9,667 nucleotides of DNA from Comamonadaceae bacterium. Lineage in GTDB: Bacteria > Pseudomonadota > Gammaproteobacteria > Burkholderiales > Burkholderiaceae_C. The notes below the pieces were generated by a model. It ran no database searches. It saw only the letters and a program-made list of their open reading frames with translations, and was not told the origin of the DNA. Each line of letters opens with the position of its first letter. Position 1 is the stretch's first letter. This document shows, one piece after another, positions 1-6,566 of the stretch. Made by a program: the position numbers and the translations under genes. The stretch covers positions 1-9,667 of the forward strand of contig CANBRV010000073.1 of the NCBI GenBank assembly GCA_947372005.1, in the 5' to 3' direction.

Positions 1-309
1 GAAGTTGTTTACGGCGGTAGACCCGATGGCGCAGCGATGGATGCGGATGGCAACTACTACGTGTGCTTGATGGAAGGACAGGCTATCTTGAAGCTCGCGC
101 CCGATCACACCGAGCTGGCGCGAATCCCGACGCCCGTGCGTTTTGTGACCATGCCGTGTTTTGGTGGATCAGATTTAAAAACCTTGTTTGTGACCTCGCT
201 GCGCGAGAACCGCACAGCGGAGGAGTTGGCAGAGCAGCCTGAACTAGGGCATGTGTTTTCTACGCGCGTGGATGTAGCGGGCGCGCCAGTCAATTTTTTT
301 AAAGATTAG
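1..309 (+). CDS. SMP-30/gluconolactonase-like protein, C-terminal fragment
   Basis: The reading frame is open from the first base of the window and stops at TAG 307-309, so only the last 102 codons are present. The visible part carries hallmarks of the SMP-30/gluconolactonase/LRE beta-propeller family: PDGAAMDADGN near residues 8-18 of the fragment, where the Asp of PDG is a metal ligand in the family, then a beta-strand-rich stretch with CFGGSDLKTLFVTSLREN, which matches the family's 'FGG-DL-TLYVTS' blade. Characterised members are metal-dependent lactonases that open sugar or other lactones. The substrate cannot be read from this fragment. The gene converges on gcvH, and a hairpin directly after its stop probably ends its transcript. 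The family call is strong; the lactonase role is inferred. Confidence 0.85.
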   Translation, partial: EVVYGGRPDGAAMDADGNYYVCLMEGQAILKLAPDHTELARIPTPVRFVTMPCFGGSDLKTLFVTSLRENRTAEELAEQPELGHVFSTRVDVAGAPVNFFKD

Positions 310-312
310 CCA

Positions 313-340
313 GCGTATCAACCTGGGTGATACGCGTTTT
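313..340 (+). terminator. Hairpin terminator at the convergent SMP-30/gcvH junction
   Basis: GCGTATCA (313-320) and TGATACGC (328-335) form a perfect 8-bp stem with a 7-base loop, followed by GTTTT (336-340). It begins 3 bases after the stop of the SMP-30-like gene, as expected for a Rho-independent terminator on the plus strand, although the T-run is short. The left arm contains the gcvH stop codon (complement of 318-320). The stem would also form in the gcvH transcript, but no T-run follows it directly on that strand. Confidence 0.6.
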
Positions 341-692
341 CAGGAATCAGTTTTGCCATTTCAGCAGCAGTGCTGGCAGGATCAAGTTTGATCTTCATAA
401 ACCAGCCCGCATCCATCGGGTCGGTATTGGCAAGCGCTGGGTCAGCGCGTAGTGCTTCGTTCACTTCAATCACTTCGCCGCTAAGAGGCATGAACACGTC
501 TGCTGCCGTTTTGACCGACTCGACCACCGCTCCCACATCCATCTGAGCAAAGGTTTTGCCAATGGCAGGCAAGTCAACAAACACGATATCGCCAAGCGCA
601 TCTTGTGCGTGTTGGCTAATGCCAATGGTGGCAGTCAGGCCATCCTCCGCGATACGCGCCCATTGATGTTCGTCTGTGAAGTAAAGAGACAT
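318..692 (-). CDS. gcvH: Glycine cleavage system H protein
   Basis: This is a complete 124-residue H protein, the usual length for the family. It is the lipoylated carrier that shuttles the aminomethyl group from the P protein (glycine decarboxylase) to the T protein (aminomethyltransferase), and its lipoyl arm is reoxidised by the L protein, all in the cytoplasm. The sequence aligns along its whole length: a TDEHQWARI start, GISQHAQDALGDIVFVDLP, the lipoylation motif GAVVESVKTAAD with Lys61 as the modified residue, PLSGEVIEVNEAL, and GWFMKIKL near the end. The start is supported by an AAGG Shine-Dalgarno sequence on the minus strand (701-698), 5 bases before the ATG. No gcvT, gcvP or lpd is adjacent: the next gene downstream is convergent and the upstream gene is divergent, so this copy is transcribed alone. 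The family call is near certain. Confidence 0.96.
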   Translation of the reverse strand: MSLYFTDEHQWARIAEDGLTATIGISQHAQDALGDIVFVDLPAIGKTFAQMDVGAVVESVKTAADVFMPLSGEVIEVNEALRADPALANTDPMDAGWFMKIKLDPASTAAEMAKLIPENAYHPG

Positions 693-696
693 AAAA

Positions 697-730
697 ACCT
701 TATCGAAAGTGAGTCTAAATTGAATAAGGT
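697..730 (-). promoter_or_regulatory. Inverted repeat pairing with the gcvH ribosome binding site
   Basis: On the minus strand ACCTTAT (730-724) is exactly complementary to ATAAGGT (703-697), with a 20-base spacer. The second arm contains the AAGG Shine-Dalgarno sequence of gcvH, 5 bases before its ATG. If transcription starts upstream of 730, the arms could pair in RNA and mask the ribosome binding site. The same repeat could instead be a DNA operator between the two divergent genes. The arms are seen in the sequence; both roles are inference. Confidence 0.3.
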
Positions 731-735
731 CATTC

Positions 736-741
736 TAAAAT
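736..741 (+). promoter_or_regulatory. Possible -10 box for the formamidase-like hydrolase gene
   Basis: TAAAAT matches the sigma-70 -10 consensus in five of six bases and lies only 6 bases before the ATG at 748. No good -35 is seen 16-18 bases upstream and no Shine-Dalgarno sequence precedes the ATG. If the box is used, transcription would begin at or very near the start codon and give a leaderless message. This is a weak call based on position and consensus only. Confidence 0.3.
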
Positions 742-747
742 GATTCG

Positions 748-1656
748 ATGAACACAAAAACCACCTCGGCTGCGCAAGCGACCAAACTGAACCCTGATTG
801 GCTTGACGCTCAGTACAACAATCGGGCCTTAGTGCCAGACTACGCCAATTATTTTGTGCGCTGGAAAGCCTTGTCTAGCAAGGTGCGCGGCGATCAACTG
901 TGCCGCTTGGATACGCCATATGGCGTGGGCGGCTCTGACGATATGAACGAGACGCTGGATATTTTTCCTAGTACATCTAGTCGTTCTCCCGTTCTCTTTT
1001 TTATCCACGGGGGCTATTGGCGCTCGCTCGATAAATCGGATCACAGCTTTATTGCCCCGCCTTTTACGCAGGCAGGTAATTGCGTGGTGATCCCCAATTA
1101 CGCGCTATGCCCCAAGACAGATGGCGAGGCAGTCACGATTCCGTCTATCACGCTGCAAATGGTGCAGGCATTGGTTTGGACGTACCGCAACATCGCTAAG
1201 TTTGGTGGTGACCCACGGCGCATCACGGTGGTAGGACACTCGGCAGGCGGACACTTGGCCGCCATGATGCTGGCCTGTGCCTGGCAAGTGGTGTCAAGCG
1301 ATTTACCTGCTGACTTGGTAAAAAACGCTGTCTCGCTCTCTGGCTTGTTTGACCTAGAACCCATCCGTCATACGCCGTTCTTGCAAGAGTCACTCAAACT
1401 TACAGCTGATGATGCTGCCAAAGCAAGTCCAGTGCGTGTGAGTGCGCCTGTGCGCGGCGCGTTTTATTCCTTTGCAGGCGCTGAAGAAAGCTCCGAGTTC
1501 ATTAATCAAAACCTACTCTTGCAACGCGCTTGGGGCAAGGTGACCGTACCCGTGGCTGAAACGGTGGCGGGACGCAATCACTTCAGTATTTTGGATACGT
1601 TACTGCGCAGTGGTCACGCGCCGCATGAGACAGTCATGCGATTGCTGAAAGCTTAA
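748..1656 (+). CDS. Alpha/beta hydrolase, kynurenine formamidase-like
   Basis: This is a 302-residue cytoplasmic alpha/beta hydrolase with no signal peptide. It carries the HGGYW oxyanion-hole motif (residues 87-91), typical of the arylformamidase/esterase branch, a GHSAGG nucleophile elbow with catalytic Ser165, and a C-terminal GRNHFS with catalytic His278. The acid is probably Glu246 or Glu247 in FAGAEESSEF. The N-terminal DAQYNNRALVPDY stretch is also typical of the kynurenine-formamidase-like group. Characterised relatives hydrolyse N-formylkynurenine, but many bacterial members act on other amides or esters. No kynureninase or tryptophan dioxygenase gene is nearby, so I do not assign a tryptophan role. 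It is the first gene of a same-strand run with a second hydrolase (6-base gap) and a Bug binding protein. The fold and catalytic residues are well supported; the substrate is unknown. Confidence 0.88.
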   Translation: MNTKTTSAAQATKLNPDWLDAQYNNRALVPDYANYFVRWKALSSKVRGDQLCRLDTPYGVGGSDDMNETLDIFPSTSSRSPVLFFIHGGYWRSLDKSDHSFIAPPFTQAGNCVVIPNYALCPKTDGEAVTIPSITLQMVQALVWTYRNIAKFGGDPRRITVVGHSAGGHLAAMMLACAWQVVSSDLPADLVKNAVSLSGLFDLEPIRHTPFLQESLKLTADDAAKASPVRVSAPVRGAFYSFAGAEESSEFINQNLLLQRAWGKVTVPVAETVAGRNHFSILDTLLRSGHAPHETVMRLLKA

Positions 1657-1662
1657 ATTTCT

Positions 1663-2607
1663 ATGGGAAACCAGCCCACGCTTCTCTATTTCCCTATTGC
1701 GCATCGTGGCGGTAAACGTATGGCGTATTGGCAGTGGGGTGAACCTGCTGCCAAGCATCTCGTTGTCTGCGTGCATGGATTAACGCGTCAAGGACGGGAT
1801 TTTGATGTGCTCGCGCAAGCCATACTGGACAAGGCCTCCCGCACAGGTGAGTCGGTATGCGTGATTTGCGTTGATATTGTTGGACGCGGCCAAAGTGACT
1901 GGCTGAATGATCCCATGGAGTACGTCATCCCGCTCTATGCGCAAGACATGATGGCATTTTTGACAGCGCGGCATATATCTAACCCTTACACCACGCTGGA
2001 TTGGGTGGGGACGAGTATGGGGGGCTTGATTGGCATGGCGACACTGGGTGCCATAGGTCTGGGGGTGGTCAAGTTGCCTGTGGCTGCAACACATTTGGTG
2101 CTCAACGATGTGGGGCCAACAATCGAATGGACATCATTGGTTCGCATTGGGCAGTATCTGGGGCGGCATTCGCCAGCTGTGGGTATTTTTGAAACGGAGC
2201 AAGCGGGTGCTGATGCCATGTGGCTTGTTTCCAGCAGTTTTGGGCCGCATACGTCAGAGCAGTGGCTAGCGCTGTCTAAACCGCAGCTCAAAAGATGTGC
2301 GGATGGTAAATTCACCTTGTGCTATGACCCATCGATTGCGCTGGCCTTTAAAGCCGTTAACCAAGAGCAAACTGTGGCAGGTGAAGCCATGATGTGGCAG
2401 CTCTACGAGCACATCACGGCAAAAACCTTGATGACACGTGGTAAAGATTCTGATTTGCTGTCACCAGCGACAGCAAAAGCTATGACCGAGCGAGGCCTCA
2501 AAATGCCTGTGCCAGCTCGCTTAGTCGAATTTGCAGGCGTTGGGCATGCGCCTACTTTTGTAGCTAAAGATCAACACGACCTAGTTGTCGATTTTTTAAT
2601 GAACTGA
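1663..2607 (+). CDS. Alpha/beta fold hydrolase, MhpC-like
   Basis: This is a 314-residue soluble alpha/beta hydrolase. Visible motifs in order are VCVHGLTRQGRDF (HG at 38-39, oxyanion hole), DIVGRGQSDWL (71-81), the nucleophile elbow GTSMGG (116-121) with Ser118, an acid in GKDSDLLS (Asp262 or Asp264), and catalytic His295 in GVGHAPTF. Together they form a complete Ser-Asp-His triad. The 'HGLTRQGRDFD...VGRGQSDWL' arrangement is common in Burkholderiales proteins of unknown substrate, related in fold to C-C bond and ester hydrolases such as MhpC. The start lies 6 bases after the preceding stop with no clear Shine-Dalgarno sequence, which suggests translation coupled to the upstream hydrolase. 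The two hydrolases belong to different subfamilies, so they are not a recent tandem duplication. The substrate cannot be inferred. Confidence 0.88.
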   Translation: MGNQPTLLYFPIAHRGGKRMAYWQWGEPAAKHLVVCVHGLTRQGRDFDVLAQAILDKASRTGESVCVICVDIVGRGQSDWLNDPMEYVIPLYAQDMMAFLTARHISNPYTTLDWVGTSMGGLIGMATLGAIGLGVVKLPVAATHLVLNDVGPTIEWTSLVRIGQYLGRHSPAVGIFETEQAGADAMWLVSSSFGPHTSEQWLALSKPQLKRCADGKFTLCYDPSIALAFKAVNQEQTVAGEAMMWQLYEHITAKTLMTRGKDSDLLSPATAKAMTERGLKMPVPARLVEFAGVGHAPTFVAKDQHDLVVDFLMN

Positions 2608-2609
2608 AT

Positions 2610-3596
2610 ATGAAAAAAATAATTAGCACCATCGCTGTAAGCCTTATGGGTTTTGGCCTGCAGGCCGTGCAGGCCCAGAACGTCCAGTCCACATGGCCTA
2701 GTAAGCAGCTACGGTTTTTAGTGGCCGCACCAGCGGGAAGTTCGCTGGATGTCATTGCTAGGTCGATGGCTGACAAGCTCAGCCCTCGCGTCGGTCAGCC
2801 CGTTGTGGTTGAAAACGTAGCGGGCGGCAGCGGCACGATTGCTACCAATATGGCTGCCAAAGCCGCGCCTGACGGTCACACCTTTGTGCTGTCATTCAAC
2901 GGCCCGCTTGCCTTTACGCAGTTCATCAGTAAGCTGCCGTATGACCCAGCCAAAGACCTCACGCCCGTCATCATGACGACCAGTCAGCCCAATGTGTTGG
3001 CCGTGAATTCCAGTTTACCTGTCAAAACTACGCAGGAGTTGGTGACTTTTTTGCGTGCGAATCCTGCCAAATACAACTACGCCAGTGTGGGCGTAGGCTC
3101 TAGCTCGCATTTGGCGATGGAACTTTTCAAGTCGGAGGCGAATATTTTCGCCACGCACATCCCCTACAACGGCTCGCCTCCCGCAACTTTTTCGGTGGCG
3201 GCTAACGATACACAGATGATTTTTACGATTCCCACCATCATCATGCCGCAGGTCAAAGCAGGCAAGATGCGGGCGTTGGCGGTCAGCTCACCCAAGCGGT
3301 TTTCTATCCTGCCTGATATTCCGACAGTTCGAGAGAGCGGCATCAAAGAGCTTGCTAAATTTGAAGCGCTCGCATGGAATGGCATCTTGGTTCCAAGTGC
3401 CACGCCAAAATCTGTTGTGGAGCGGATGAACCGTGAGTTTGATGCGGTACTTAAAGACGAATCCGTTCGAGCACGGCTTACAGCCGCTGGCTTAGAAGTC
3501 GTGGGTGGCTCGGCTGAGAGTTTCGCCAGCACCTTGACGGCTGAGACAAAAAAATGGAAAGCGATTATTCAGCAGTTAGGAATAAAACAGGAATGA
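2610..3596 (+). CDS. Bug/TctC-family periplasmic substrate-binding protein (first copy)
   Basis: This is a 328-residue tripartite tricarboxylate transporter (TTT) receptor of the Bug family. A Sec signal peptide is clear: MKK, a hydrophobic stretch, then a likely cut after Ala22 (AVQA/Q). The mature start WPSKQLRFLVAAPAGSSLDVIARSMADKLS, followed by GQPVVVENVAGGSGTIATNMAAKAAPDGHT, is the classical Bug N-lobe; later YNYASVGVGSSSHLAME and ATHIPYNGSPPA fit the ligand-contact loops. The first ligand loop reads AAPAGSSLD instead of the commoner PYPAGGGSD (seen in the second copy in this window), so the ligand may differ. No tctA or tctB membrane gene is present, as usual for the expanded orphan Bug proteins of Burkholderiales. 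It starts 2 bases after the second hydrolase, implying co-transcription and a shared substrate pathway. The ligand is unknown. Confidence 0.93.
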   Translation: MKKIISTIAVSLMGFGLQAVQAQNVQSTWPSKQLRFLVAAPAGSSLDVIARSMADKLSPRVGQPVVVENVAGGSGTIATNMAAKAAPDGHTFVLSFNGPLAFTQFISKLPYDPAKDLTPVIMTTSQPNVLAVNSSLPVKTTQELVTFLRANPAKYNYASVGVGSSSHLAMELFKSEANIFATHIPYNGSPPATFSVAANDTQMIFTIPTIIMPQVKAGKMRALAVSSPKRFSILPDIPTVRESGIKELAKFEALAWNGILVPSATPKSVVERMNREFDAVLKDESVRARLTAAGLEVVGGSAESFASTLTAETKKWKAIIQQLGIKQE

Positions 3597-3616
3597 GACT
3601 TGCATGATGAGGGTTC

Positions 3617-5815
3617 ATGACTACTGAGCTTGCCAATCTCACTTCCCGTGCCCGCGATTTCGCCGCTGTTCTCATTAGCGATGTGCGCCTATCTTCAAGC
3701 GAAACCGCCTTGGATCACGCGGCGGCTGTCGCTGCGATTGCCTCACAGCTAGACAATTCGGACGAGTTGCAAGCTGCCTGCTATTTGCTCTATGCGGTTG
3801 ATCACTTAAACAAACCGCTAGAGGTACTGACTAAAAATTTTGGTGAAAGTGTGGCGCGGTTGACCGTCGAAACACGCCAGCTGATTGAGCTGCAAGATCG
3901 TTCGCGCAACACCACAGACGACGGGATACTGGCGAAGTCGCAGACAGAAAATATCAGGAAGATGCTGCTCGCATTTGGACGTGATTTGCGGGTGGTGCTT
4001 TTGCGTTTAGCGTCCCGCCTGCAGACGCTGAGGTTTTATGCGGCAACTAAAACGACGCCTCCGCTGGACTTGGCACGCGAAACACTGGATGTTTTTGCTC
4101 CGCTTGCCAATCGTCTTGGGATTGGTCAAATCAAGTGGGAATTAGAAGACCTTAGTTTTCGATTTTTAGAGCCGCAAACCTATAAGCAGATTGCCTCCTT
4201 GCTGGAGGAAAAGCGTAGCGATCGAATTACCAAAACCGAGGCACTGCGCGTGCAGTTGGCAGCAGATCTCCAAGCCCAAAAAATCAAATGCATGGTCGAT
4301 GCAAGACCCAAGCATATTTATAGCATTGTCAAAAAAATGCGCGGTAAAGATCTGCCTTTTGAGCGCGTATTTGACGTGCGTGCGATGCGAGTGCTCGTGG
4401 ACTCTGTGAACGATTGCTATGCCGCGCTAGCTCTTATCCACACTCGCTTCACGCCGATTACGGAAGAGTACGACGACTACATTGCAAAGCCAAAATCGAA
4501 TGGCTATCAGTCGCTGCACACGGTGGTGCGGGATGATTTTGCGGGCGGCGCGAATCGCCCCATCGAAATTCAAATTCGCACGCATCGGATGCACGAGCAT
4601 GCCGAGCAAGGCGTCGCGGCGCATTGGGCGTACAAAGAAGCAGGCGCGAAGGGGTACAGCGGCGTGCAGGCGGGCGGGGACTACGATCGCAAGATCGCGA
4701 TGCTGCGAGCGTTGCTCGATTGGGAGCGTGAGGTTTCAAGCGGTCATACAGAAGAAAGTGCGAGAGACGGCGGCGTAAAGTTAGATACATCGCTGCTGCA
4801 AGACCGTATTTATGTGCTTACGCCCGAGGCCGCCATTATCGATTTGCCGCAAGGCGCAACGCCTGTCGATTTTGCGTACCAGCTACATAGCAATATTGGT
4901 CATCGCTGCCGCGGTGCAACGGTGGACGGTGTGCTGGTGCCGCTCAACACTAAGCTGCAAAGCGGTCAGACTGTCGCCATCACAACAATCAAAGAGGGCG
5001 GACCATCGCGTGATTGGCTGAATCCTGAACTTGGGTTTATGGCAAGCGCCAGAGGCCGTGCCAAAGTGCGCGCTTGGTTCAATGCGCAAGTTTTAGATGA
5101 GACGATTGCGAGAGGACGCGAAGCAGTAGAAAAACTGCTTCAGCGCGAGGGCAAGACGGCAACAAAGTTAGAGGATTTAGCCGATGCGCTGGGCTTTAAG
5201 TCCGCTGACGATTTATTTGAATCTGTCGGTAAGGATGAGTTTTCGCTCAAAACGATTGAAACGCATTTCAAACCAGCGACGGATTTGTTGCCGCCTGATG
5301 AGTTTTTAATTTATAAGAAATCGAAAGCCAAAAAACATTCCAACGATAAAAGTGGCGTCCTCGTTGTCGGTGTGGATTCGCTGATGACGCAGCTTGCCAA
5401 GTGCTGCAAGCCTGCACCCCCTGACACGATTGGTGGTTTCGTCACGCGAGGTAAGGGCGTCAGTATTCACCGTGCCGATTGCTCTAACTTTGTCCAAATT
5501 GCAGCGCGTTCTAGCGATCGCGTGATTGATGTATCGTGGGGAAATGCCATAACAGATAAGGCTTTTAAGCCTGTTTACCCTGTAGATGTGAGTGTTCAGG
5601 CGGCAGACAGAAATGGTCTGTTGCGAGATATTTCTGAAGTGTTTTCAGCAGCCAAAATTAACGTGGTCGGCGTGCAAACGCAGTCGGTCAAAGGAGCTTC
5701 GGGATCGACCGCTTGGATGACGTTTACGGCTGAGGTGAGTGATACATCCAAGCTGTCGCCCGTGATGGCCACGATTCGAAAAGTAGCAGGTGTTCGTGTG
5801 TGTACACGGCGCTGA
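3617..5815 (+). CDS. relA: (p)ppGpp synthetase RelA (GTP pyrophosphokinase), monofunctional
   Basis: This is a 732-residue long RelA/SpoT homologue. It transfers pyrophosphate from ATP to GTP or GDP, making the stringent-response alarmone on ribosomes that carry uncharged tRNA. Domains in order: a degenerate HD pseudo-hydrolase (about 30-170), synthetase (about 225-345, with RPKHIYSIVKKM, NGYQSLH 295-301 and EIQIRT 317-322), TGS (about 395-456), helical, a CC-type zinc-finger-like motif (Cys596, Cys597, His618, Cys622) and a C-terminal ACT domain (about 653-732). The acidic EYDD at 284-287 is the EXDD signature of RelA-type synthetases, not the RXKD of bifunctional enzymes. The HD catalytic residues are replaced (YAVDHL in place of HDxxED; LASRLQT in place of LADRLHN), so hydrolysis is not expected. 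GAGGG at 3609-3613 precedes the chosen ATG. It follows the Bug gene by 20 bases, an odd place for relA. Confidence 0.95.
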   Translation: MTTELANLTSRARDFAAVLISDVRLSSSETALDHAAAVAAIASQLDNSDELQAACYLLYAVDHLNKPLEVLTKNFGESVARLTVETRQLIELQDRSRNTTDDGILAKSQTENIRKMLLAFGRDLRVVLLRLASRLQTLRFYAATKTTPPLDLARETLDVFAPLANRLGIGQIKWELEDLSFRFLEPQTYKQIASLLEEKRSDRITKTEALRVQLAADLQAQKIKCMVDARPKHIYSIVKKMRGKDLPFERVFDVRAMRVLVDSVNDCYAALALIHTRFTPITEEYDDYIAKPKSNGYQSLHTVVRDDFAGGANRPIEIQIRTHRMHEHAEQGVAAHWAYKEAGAKGYSGVQAGGDYDRKIAMLRALLDWEREVSSGHTEESARDGGVKLDTSLLQDRIYVLTPEAAIIDLPQGATPVDFAYQLHSNIGHRCRGATVDGVLVPLNTKLQSGQTVAITTIKEGGPSRDWLNPELGFMASARGRAKVRAWFNAQVLDETIARGREAVEKLLQREGKTATKLEDLADALGFKSADDLFESVGKDEFSLKTIETHFKPATDLLPPDEFLIYKKSKAKKHSNDKSGVLVVGVDSLMTQLAKCCKPAPPDTIGGFVTRGKGVSIHRADCSNFVQIAARSSDRVIDVSWGNAITDKAFKPVYPVDVSVQAADRNGLLRDISEVFSAAKINVVGVQTQSVKGASGSTAWMTFTAEVSDTSKLSPVMATIRKVAGVRVCTRR

Positions 5816-5828
5816 ACTAGCCACCCGC

Positions 5829-5848
5829 TAAAATTAATTTTTTAGGAG
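5829..5848 (+). promoter_or_regulatory. Possible -10 box and strong Shine-Dalgarno for scoA
   Basis: TAAAAT at 5829-5834, in the 41-base gap after relA, resembles a sigma-70 -10 box; no convincing -35 lies 16-18 bases upstream. AGGAG at 5844-5848 is a strong Shine-Dalgarno sequence 8 bases before the TTG at 5857, and it decides the scoA start. The ribosome binding site is well supported; the promoter is tentative. Read-through from relA is also possible, because no terminator hairpin is seen in the gap. Confidence 0.45.
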
Positions 5849-5856
5849 TTCTCAAC

Positions 5857-6564
5857 TTGAACAAAATTTATCCCTCCGCCCGCGCAGCGCTAGACGGTGT
5901 CATCGCCGATAACCAATTGATTGCTGTCGGCGGTTTTGGCCTGTGCGGCATCCCCGAAGCCTTGATTGACGCGGTCAAAGACTCTGGCGTCCAAAATTTG
6001 ACGGCTATTTCTAACAACGCGGGTGTTGATGATTTCGGTCTCGGTAAGTTATTGCAAACGCGCCAAATCAAAAAAATGATTTCCTCCTATGTGGGCGAAA
6101 ACAAAGAGTTCGAGCGTCAATATCTGGCGGGTGAACTGGGCTTAGAGTTCACGCCGCAAGGCACGTTGGCTGAGAAGCTGCGTGCAGGTGGTGCGGGCAT
6201 TCCTGCCTTCTTTACCAAGACGGGTGTGGGCACGGTGGTGGCGGACGGCAAAGAGCTACGCGAGTTTGATGGCGAGACCTATGTGATGGAGCGTTCTCTG
6301 GTGCCAGACGTGTCACTCGTGAAGGCTGATGTAGCAGACAAATCGGGTAATTTGCGCTTTCGCTTAACCGCGCGGAACTTCAATCCCGCTGTGGCGATGG
6401 CGGGAAAAATCTGCATTGTCGAAGTTGAAAAAATTGTCGAGACTGGCGAGCTAGCGCCCGACGACATTCACTTGCCGGGCATTTACGTGCACCGCATTGT
6501 GCTGAACGCAACGCCTGAAAAGCGGATTGAAAAACGAACGATTACAGAAAAGGCGGGGGTTTAA
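5857..6564 (+). CDS. scoA: Succinyl-CoA:3-ketoacid CoA-transferase subunit A
   Basis: This is the 235-residue A subunit of the succinyl-CoA:acetoacetate CoA transferase (SCOT), which with ScoB moves CoA from succinyl-CoA to acetoacetate or other 3-oxoacids. The 3-oxoacid CoA-transferase A signature is present at 18-33 (DNQLIAVGGFGLCGIP). The following SNNAGVDDFGLG, KKMISSYVGENKEFERQYL, LEFTPQGTLAEKLRAGGAGIPAFFT and ARNFNPAVAMAGK segments match the SCOT type closely. The KKMISSYVGENKEFERQY segment separates it from the beta-ketoadipate PcaI type. The start is TTG at 5857: AGGAG lies 8 bases upstream and the protein begins MNKIY as family members do. scoB follows after 2 bases, so the subunits are co-translated. 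Base usage and length look normal. Confidence 0.95.
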   Translation: MNKIYPSARAALDGVIADNQLIAVGGFGLCGIPEALIDAVKDSGVQNLTAISNNAGVDDFGLGKLLQTRQIKKMISSYVGENKEFERQYLAGELGLEFTPQGTLAEKLRAGGAGIPAFFTKTGVGTVVADGKELREFDGETYVMERSLVPDVSLVKADVADKSGNLRFRLTARNFNPAVAMAGKICIVEVEKIVETGELAPDDIHLPGIYVHRIVLNATPEKRIEKRTITEKAGV

Positions 6565-6566
6565 TC

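Noticed and set aside
693..747. Glycine riboswitch upstream of gcvH
   Set aside because: Only 55 bases separate gcvH from the divergent gene, too short for a glycine aptamer, and no aptamer-like helices are seen.
748..1656. True kynurenine formamidase KynB in a tryptophan degradation operon
   Set aside because: KynB of the bacterial kyn operon belongs to a different metal-dependent fold, and no kynA or kynU is nearby; only the alpha/beta hydrolase formamidase-like family can be claimed.
1986..2315. Minus-strand 109-codon open frame opposite the second hydrolase
   Set aside because: It is opposite a gene with a complete catalytic triad; its translation is low-complexity in character and matches no family I know.
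4458..4790. Open frames on both strands inside relA
   Set aside because: The relA frame carries conserved synthetase motifs through this stretch; the others are arginine-rich shadow frames.
3617..5815. Bifunctional SpoT/Rel enzyme
   Set aside because: The HD active-site residues are replaced and the synthetase loop carries EYDD instead of RXKD.
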